DNA of 11,875 nt from an uncultured Bryobacteraceae bacterium. Its GTDB lineage: Bacteria; Acidobacteriota; Terriglobia; Bryobacterales; Bryobacteraceae. The notes below the pieces were generated by a model. That model was not told the origin of the DNA. It saw nothing but the letters and a program-made list of their open reading frames with translations, and made no database searches. Each line of letters starts with the position of its first letter. Position 1 is the stretch's first letter. The stretch spans positions 1-11,875 of the forward strand of contig CAKZVG010000679.1 in the NCBI GenBank assembly GCA_937921835.1, written 5' to 3'. A program made the translations under genes and the position numbers. Below are positions 7,840-11,875 of this stretch, piece by piece.

Positions 7840-9841
7840 GGCCGTCCCGGGTGTGGCGCCTGGCCGGATCTTCGCTTCCAGGGAGTTCGGGCGCAGGCGT
7901 GGGAGGAGCGAGAGGCAAAATGAGCGTGACCTGGGTTCCCCGCCCCGAAGCGCTTTCAATCTGGACCTGACCGCCCGCCGCGGAGACGAATCCCTCCACC
8001 GTGGCCAGCCCCAACCCCAAGGCCCGGCGTGGATCCTTGGCCGTGAAGAGCGGCTCAAAGACGCGCGGCCGGATCTCCCCGCCGATTCCCGGGCCGGTGT
8101 CTGCCACGGTGAGGGAGAAAGAATCGTTGGCATGGCGGGTGCTGCGGATCGTCACCGTGCCGCCCTGGGGCATGGCCTCGGCGGCGTTCGAGATCAGAGC
8201 AAGCAGCGCGTCCTCGATGCGCTTCGGATCGGCCAGCACCGTTCCGAGCTTTGCGTCCAGGTAAGGAACGATAGCGATCTCCGGGGCCAGCCGGGGCCGG
8301 ACCCGGCTCACCAGGTCCAACACGGCCTGGTTAAGATCGATTGCACGGGGAAGCACCCGCCCCCGTTCGCCGAACGCGAGCAACCCGGCCAGCAGCCGCA
8401 GAGCGCGGTCGGCGGCCTGGCGGATCTGCCCGGCATCCTTGCGCAGCGGATCTCCAGACGGCAGGGATTCAAACAGCAGTTCGCTGTAGCCGGCAATGGC
8501 GGTCAGCGCGTCCCCGAAGGTCTGCGCCAGACGGACGGGAAGCCGCTCCAACGGGTCCGCTTCGGGCCGGCCGGCCAGCGCATCCGTAACGTCCAGTCCC
8601 AGAACGGCGGCTCGTCCGCCGGAATGGAAGATGCCCCAGGCGATTCGCCGACCGCCCGTGGAGGAGATCTCGGCCTGGCCGCCTGGCGGCGTCGGGATTT
8701 GCAGCACTTCGGTGAAAAGCCGCCCGCGGGCGGCCGATTCGGCGATCCCGGTCAGACCGGTGAAGGCGCGGTTGACGCGCAGCACGCAGCCGTCGAGGCC
8801 GAGTTCGAGTGCGGCCAGCGCGTCCGAAGCGGCGACGGCTTCCCACCAGTCCGGCTGCGGCGTCACGGCTCGCAGCACCAGCGCCATGGCGCCTGCGCTG
8901 CCGGAACTGGCGGAAGTCCAGACAACCTCGACGCCGATCGAGGCGCCCTCGCGGGTGCGCGCCCGCGTCCGCATGGGAGTTCGCTTCCGCAGGTCTTCGA
9001 GCAGCGCCGGGCCCTGCGCGCCGGCGCCGCCGCCGGCCAGCAGCGCCGCCACCGACAGGCCCCGCCACTCGTGCGGGTCATAGCCGAAGACGTCACAGGC
9101 CGGGGAGTTGGCGCGCAACACCACCGCCCGTTCGTCCACCAGCAGCACCGGGTCGGGGAACAGGTCCAGCAGCATCTGGACCTCGGCCGCGCGCAGGCGC
9201 CCGGAATTCGCCGCGGCGGCCTGCGCGGAGGCGTAACCGCGCCAAAACACCAGCAGTAGGGGAATCGCGAGCAGCCCGGCCAGGGCCGCGAAGCCGGCGA
9301 ACGGAACCGCCACCCGTCGCGGCAGTGCCGCGGCGGCGCCCTGCTGCAAGCGGAACAGGGCGAGTTTCAGCTCGGCGCGCGCCAGTTCGAGCTTGGAACG
9401 GAACTCCGCCTCCAGCCCGCGGCTTTCTTCTTCCCCTACCCCCGGCAGCAGCAACTGGCCACGGATCCGTTCGCTACTGGCCACCGCCGCGTAGACCCGC
9501 AAGAGGCTGTCCATGATCTCTTGCACGGCGGCGCTCCGTCCGTCGAGACTCCGGACCTGGGCGCGGTAGTTGCGGTACAGTTCGCTCCATCGGGCGCCGG
9601 GCAGCCCAGGCCCGGCGCTGCCCTGAACCAGATCCAACAGGACGGCGTCGAGGGCTTCCAGCTTCGCGGCCGCCGCCACACGGTCGGCCTCCACACCGCT
9701 CCGGCCGCGCAAGTTCGCCAGCACCCAAACGCTGGACACAACCAGCGCGGCGGGTAGGGCGAGCGCCAGCAGCGGCCACAACGCCCGCAGCCCGTGGCCG
9801 TTGCCGTACCCGTGGCCGTTGCCGTTGAAGGGTGCCGCCAT
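7835..9841 (-). CDS. Membrane-bound histidine-kinase-like protein lacking the phospho-accepting His
   Basis: A 668-residue sensor. The start at 9841 is fixed by AAGGAGG seven bases upstream; a longer frame back to 9988 would overlap the preceding gene. Order: a Gly/Asn/His-rich tail (6-17), TM helix (about 18-44), an extracytoplasmic helical region (45-177), TM helix (178-201), a PAS domain (about 218-325), a second PAS-like segment (332-418), a HisKA-like helical pair (430-490) and HATPase (530-645). The ATPase keeps N552 (NAAEAM), DTGPGI at 581-586 and LGLGLA, although the usual GTG before it reads RRA. The HisKA segment reads LAQTFGDALTAIAGY where its neighbour has [15 protein letters not shown], so Q440 replaces the phospho-acceptor and the D-x-x-N phosphatase motif is also lost. 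There is no receiver domain. The gene follows the esterase gene by 71 bases, so read-through is possible. Confidence 0.92.
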   Translation of the reverse strand: MAAPFNGNGHGYGNGHGLRALWPLLALALPAALVVSSVWVLANLRGRSGVEADRVAAAAKLEALDAVLLDLVQGSAGPGLPGARWSELYRNYRAQVRSLDGRSAAVQEIMDSLLRVYAAVASSERIRGQLLLPGVGEEESRGLEAEFRSKLELARAELKLALFRLQQGAAAALPRRVAVPFAGFAALAGLLAIPLLLVFWRGYASAQAAAANSGRLRAAEVQMLLDLFPDPVLLVDERAVVLRANSPACDVFGYDPHEWRGLSVAALLAGGGAGAQGPALLEDLRKRTPMRTRARTREGASIGVEVVWTSASSGSAGAMALVLRAVTPQPDWWEAVAASDALAALELGLDGCVLRVNRAFTGLTGIAESAARGRLFTEVLQIPTPPGGQAEISSTGGRRIAWGIFHSGGRAAVLGLDVTDALAGRPEADPLERLPVRLAQTFGDALTAIAGYSELLFESLPSGDPLRKDAGQIRQAADRALRLLAGLLAFGERGRVLPRAIDLNQAVLDLVSRVRPRLAPEIAIVPYLDAKLGTVLADPKRIEDALLALISNAAEAMPQGGTVTIRSTRHANDSFSLTVADTGPGIGGEIRPRVFEPLFTAKDPRRALGLGLATVEGFVSAAGGQVQIESASGRGTQVTLILPLAPPTPAPELPGSEDPARRHTRDGL
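9791..9826. repeat. 18-bp tandem duplication inside the kinase-like gene
   Basis: Two adjacent 18-base units, 9791-9808 and 9809-9826, differ only in the last base. On the minus strand they encode N-G-N-G-H-G followed by Y-G-N-G-H-G at residues 6-17, directly before the first membrane helix. The unit keeps the reading frame. Confidence 0.85.
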
Positions 9842-9912
9842 CGAGCGTCCTCCTTCGAGGCTACCCGCCGGGCCTTCAGGCGGGCCACCGCCCGATGGTA
9901 CTGATGGTTCCG

Positions 9913-11862
9913 TTACTCTCCGGCGCGAGGAAGCGCGCCACGCGGTTCCACCAGCCGCAGGCGCTTGGCCTCCAACGCCTGGTAGCAATCCGGCAGATCG
10001 AATCGCGCCAGCACCCCGGGCAACATGGCGGAGAGCCTCAACTCGTGAGCTTCCGCTTCGGCCACCGCGGCGTAAGACTCAAGCGCGTGCTTGAGCGTCA
10101 CCTGGACGACCTGCGGCGCCAGCAGCGCCGCGAACGCGGCCGGGATTGCGCCCTGGCCCTTGGCCGCCAAGTGCACCTCGGCATGCCCGTAGGCCTGCAT
10201 CCAATCCAGCACGCGCAGGATGTCGAACACGCGCTGGCCGGCGTAGGGCGAGTCGAGCATCAGCGAGTGAATGGCGTAGAAGTAGTCACTGCCGTAAGGA
10301 TTGTCGTAGCTGTTCTCCTGGCAGGTATCGGGACGCGATTCGCCGATGCCGCGCACGTCGCAGGCGTAGAAGGCGGCGCCGCTTTCGGCGGCGGCCAGTT
10401 CCTTCACCAGCGGCTCGCCGCGCAGTTCCGCGTCGGCCGAGAGATCCGAGACGTACAAGACGGCGCGCGCCGGACCGCGGGCCGGCTGGCTCAGCCAGGA
10501 CCGCTCCGTCAGCCGGTAGACCAGGGCGTGGATGCCGGGCTCGGTCTCGACGGCGTAGATGGCGGCGTGCGGCGCCGGGTACTGGCGATTCGGGCGCGGG
10601 CGCAGAATCCGGAAGTCGGCCACGCCGCGGCGCTCGGGCAGTTTGAGGATCGCCGTCAGTTCCCGCGCCAGCGCGTCGCCGGAGAGCTTCTTGCGCCGCG
10701 CGGCCAGCGCCTTGGACTTCTCCGCGGTGTAGGAAAAGACGGTCCGTGGGGAAAGCTCCGCCACCTGGCCCTTGGGCGTGCAGTACAGCGTCGCGTCCTC
10801 CTCGAGCACCAGCTTGGGCTCGGTCCTGGCGTCGGAAATGCCGGTCACCTTGTTGAACCACTGGTACATGGCCTCGCGGTTTTCCTGCGAGAACCCGTGC
10901 GGCGTCGGGCCGCGGAAGCGCGCGATGTTGTCCGGCGCGCCGAGCAGCGTGTAGAGCCGCTTCAACCGCTGATAGGCCTCCTCGTGGCCGCGCGCGTCGA
11001 AGTAGTCGAGTTCCTTGCCGAGCACGATCACCGGCTTGGGCGCCATGGCGGCGATGAAATCGGCGTGGTCCAGGCCGAGCGCCAGCGCCCGCGGCGGGCA
11101 CTGTTCGGTGTCGGCCGGAAGCTCGTTTTCCAGGTTGCGCCGGAAGGTGGTGACGAAGCAGCTTGGCGCGGCCATGGTCCAGCGGGATTCGAGGCCGCAC
11201 AGCCAGGTGGTCATGGTGCCGCCACCGGAGTTGCCGGTGATGCCCAGATGCTTGCGGTCCACCTCCTCGCGCGTGAGCAGGTAATCGAGCGCGCGGATGC
11301 CGTCCCAGGCGCGCCAGGAGCCGAAGAACTCGCCCACCAGGAACTGCTGGTTGCCAAAGTAGATGTGCTCACGCGTCCCGGAGCCGAGCCGCGGCTTCAG
11401 CGCCGCATCCACCCACTGAAGCCGTTCGCCCTGCCCGATGGGGTCGAAGATCAGCACCACGTAGCCCAGCCGCGCCAGGCCCTGCGCGAAGGACTGGTAG
11501 GTTTCGGCGGCCTTGCCGTTCACCGAGTGGCCGCAGGATCCCACCACGCCCGGCAGCGGGAACTTGCGCCCCTTGGGGAGATAGAGATTAGCCGTCACCG
11601 GGAAATTGGGGCGGCTGTCGAAGATGACCTTTTCGATCTTGTAGGCGTCGCGCTCGACGACGCCGGTGATACGCGGGTTGAGCGGCGTGCGCTCGGGGTC
11701 CGGTCCGAAGGACTCGCGGATCTTGCGGCGCACGGCCGCGGGCATGCCGTGCTCGTCAACGCCCGCACCGGTCGCGCAGCGGGCGTGGAATTCCACCAGG
11801 TGCCGCGTTAGGCGATCGACCACCTCGTTGTCGCTCCGCCCGGCTGCCAGGAGCCGGTCCAT
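9913..11862 (-). CDS. Two-domain alpha/beta hydrolase, acetyl-xylan-esterase-like (5' end possibly beyond window)
   Basis: At least 649 residues. The first hydrolase domain (about 60-345) resembles acetyl xylan esterase and dienelactone-hydrolase-like enzymes. It has GVVGSCGHSVNGK, the oxyanion-side FDPIGQGER, nucleophile S212 in G-N-S-G-G, an acidic residue in the LDYFD stretch (D286 or D289) and H322 (PTPHGFS). A linker (346-430) follows, then a second hydrolase-like half (about 435-640) with CDVRGIGES and a helical part. Its nucleophile elbow reads A-K-G-Q-G (567-571), glycine where serine is expected, so it is probably not catalytic. The natural substrate is unknown; ester cleavage on plant polysaccharide is a family-based guess. 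The frame stays open past the ATG at 11862 to the window edge. A GGAG at the very edge could serve that ATG, but family members often begin with a signal peptide, absent here, so the true start may lie outside. Confidence 0.88.
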   Translation of the reverse strand: MDRLLAAGRSDNEVVDRLTRHLVEFHARCATGAGVDEHGMPAAVRRKIRESFGPDPERTPLNPRITGVVERDAYKIEKVIFDSRPNFPVTANLYLPKGRKFPLPGVVGSCGHSVNGKAAETYQSFAQGLARLGYVVLIFDPIGQGERLQWVDAALKPRLGSGTREHIYFGNQQFLVGEFFGSWRAWDGIRALDYLLTREEVDRKHLGITGNSGGGTMTTWLCGLESRWTMAAPSCFVTTFRRNLENELPADTEQCPPRALALGLDHADFIAAMAPKPVIVLGKELDYFDARGHEEAYQRLKRLYTLLGAPDNIARFRGPTPHGFSQENREAMYQWFNKVTGISDARTEPKLVLEEDATLYCTPKGQVAELSPRTVFSYTAEKSKALAARRKKLSGDALARELTAILKLPERRGVADFRILRPRPNRQYPAPHAAIYAVETEPGIHALVYRLTERSWLSQPARGPARAVLYVSDLSADAELRGEPLVKELAAAESGAAFYACDVRGIGESRPDTCQENSYDNPYGSDYFYAIHSLMLDSPYAGQRVFDILRVLDWMQAYGHAEVHLAAKGQGAIPAAFAALLAPQVVQVTLKHALESYAAVAEAEAHELRLSAMLPGVLARFDLPDCYQALEAKRLRLVEPRGALPRAGE

Positions 11863-11875
11863 GAGACGGTGCTCC

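Noticed and set aside
9864..9884. CCCGCC/GGCGGG hairpin between the esterase and kinase-like genes
   Set aside because: A six-pair stem with a nine-base loop and no T-run is expected by chance in such GC-rich DNA, so it is not called a terminator.
9842..9988. Upstream extension of the kinase-like gene by 49 codons
   Set aside because: It would overlap the end of the esterase gene, reads as low-complexity sequence, and skips the excellent AAGGAGG before the 9841 start.
9832..11811. Plus-strand open frame of 659 codons opposite the esterase gene
   Set aside because: It is as long as the real gene, but the minus strand holds the catalytic motifs. This frame is a mirror of high-GC codon use.

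Overview
The window is GC-rich bacterial DNA carrying seven protein-coding genes, one of them cut at the left edge and one possibly cut at the right edge. Gene content suggests a heterotrophic soil or sediment bacterium: a Tat-exported sulfatase, a two-domain acetyl-xylan-esterase-like hydrolase, a secreted alkaline phosphatase, and PAS-type sensor kinases with an HDFNN box. This mix resembles Acidobacteriota of the Solibacter/Bryobacter type. That placement is an inference from protein style and composition, not from a marker-gene tree.

Layout from left to right. (1) The first 566 codons of alaS (alanyl-tRNA synthetase) lie on the minus strand and run off the left edge. (2) A 107-bp divergent spacer leads to a plus-strand sulfatase with a twin-arginine signal and every expected active-site residue. 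(3) The sulfatase converges on a minus-strand nucleoside-hydrolase-like gene that is broken by a one-base frameshift near its 3' end. (4) Six bases upstream of that gene is a soluble hybrid histidine kinase (PAS, HisKA, HATPase, receiver), with a recognisable sigma-70-type promoter. (5) Next is a secreted PhoA-family alkaline phosphatase with a hairpin after its stop. (6) Next is a membrane-bound kinase-like protein whose phospho-accepting histidine is replaced by glutamine. (7) The right end holds a long alpha/beta-hydrolase protein whose second hydrolase domain has lost its nucleophile.

Most products from the sulfatase rightward are either exported hydrolases or signalling proteins. The alkaline phosphatase sits between two related kinases: one has its His and a receiver domain, the other has a membrane-anchored sensor half but no His. 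An exported nucleoside hydrolase is linked to the hybrid kinase. One reading is an extracellular nucleotide-scavenging and sensing locus: phosphate removed by the phosphatase, then base released by the nucleoside hydrolase. That is a hypothesis from gene order only. No tRNA, rRNA, CRISPR array, insertion sequence or phage gene was seen. The long open frames opposite the real genes are shadows of high-GC coding sequence.
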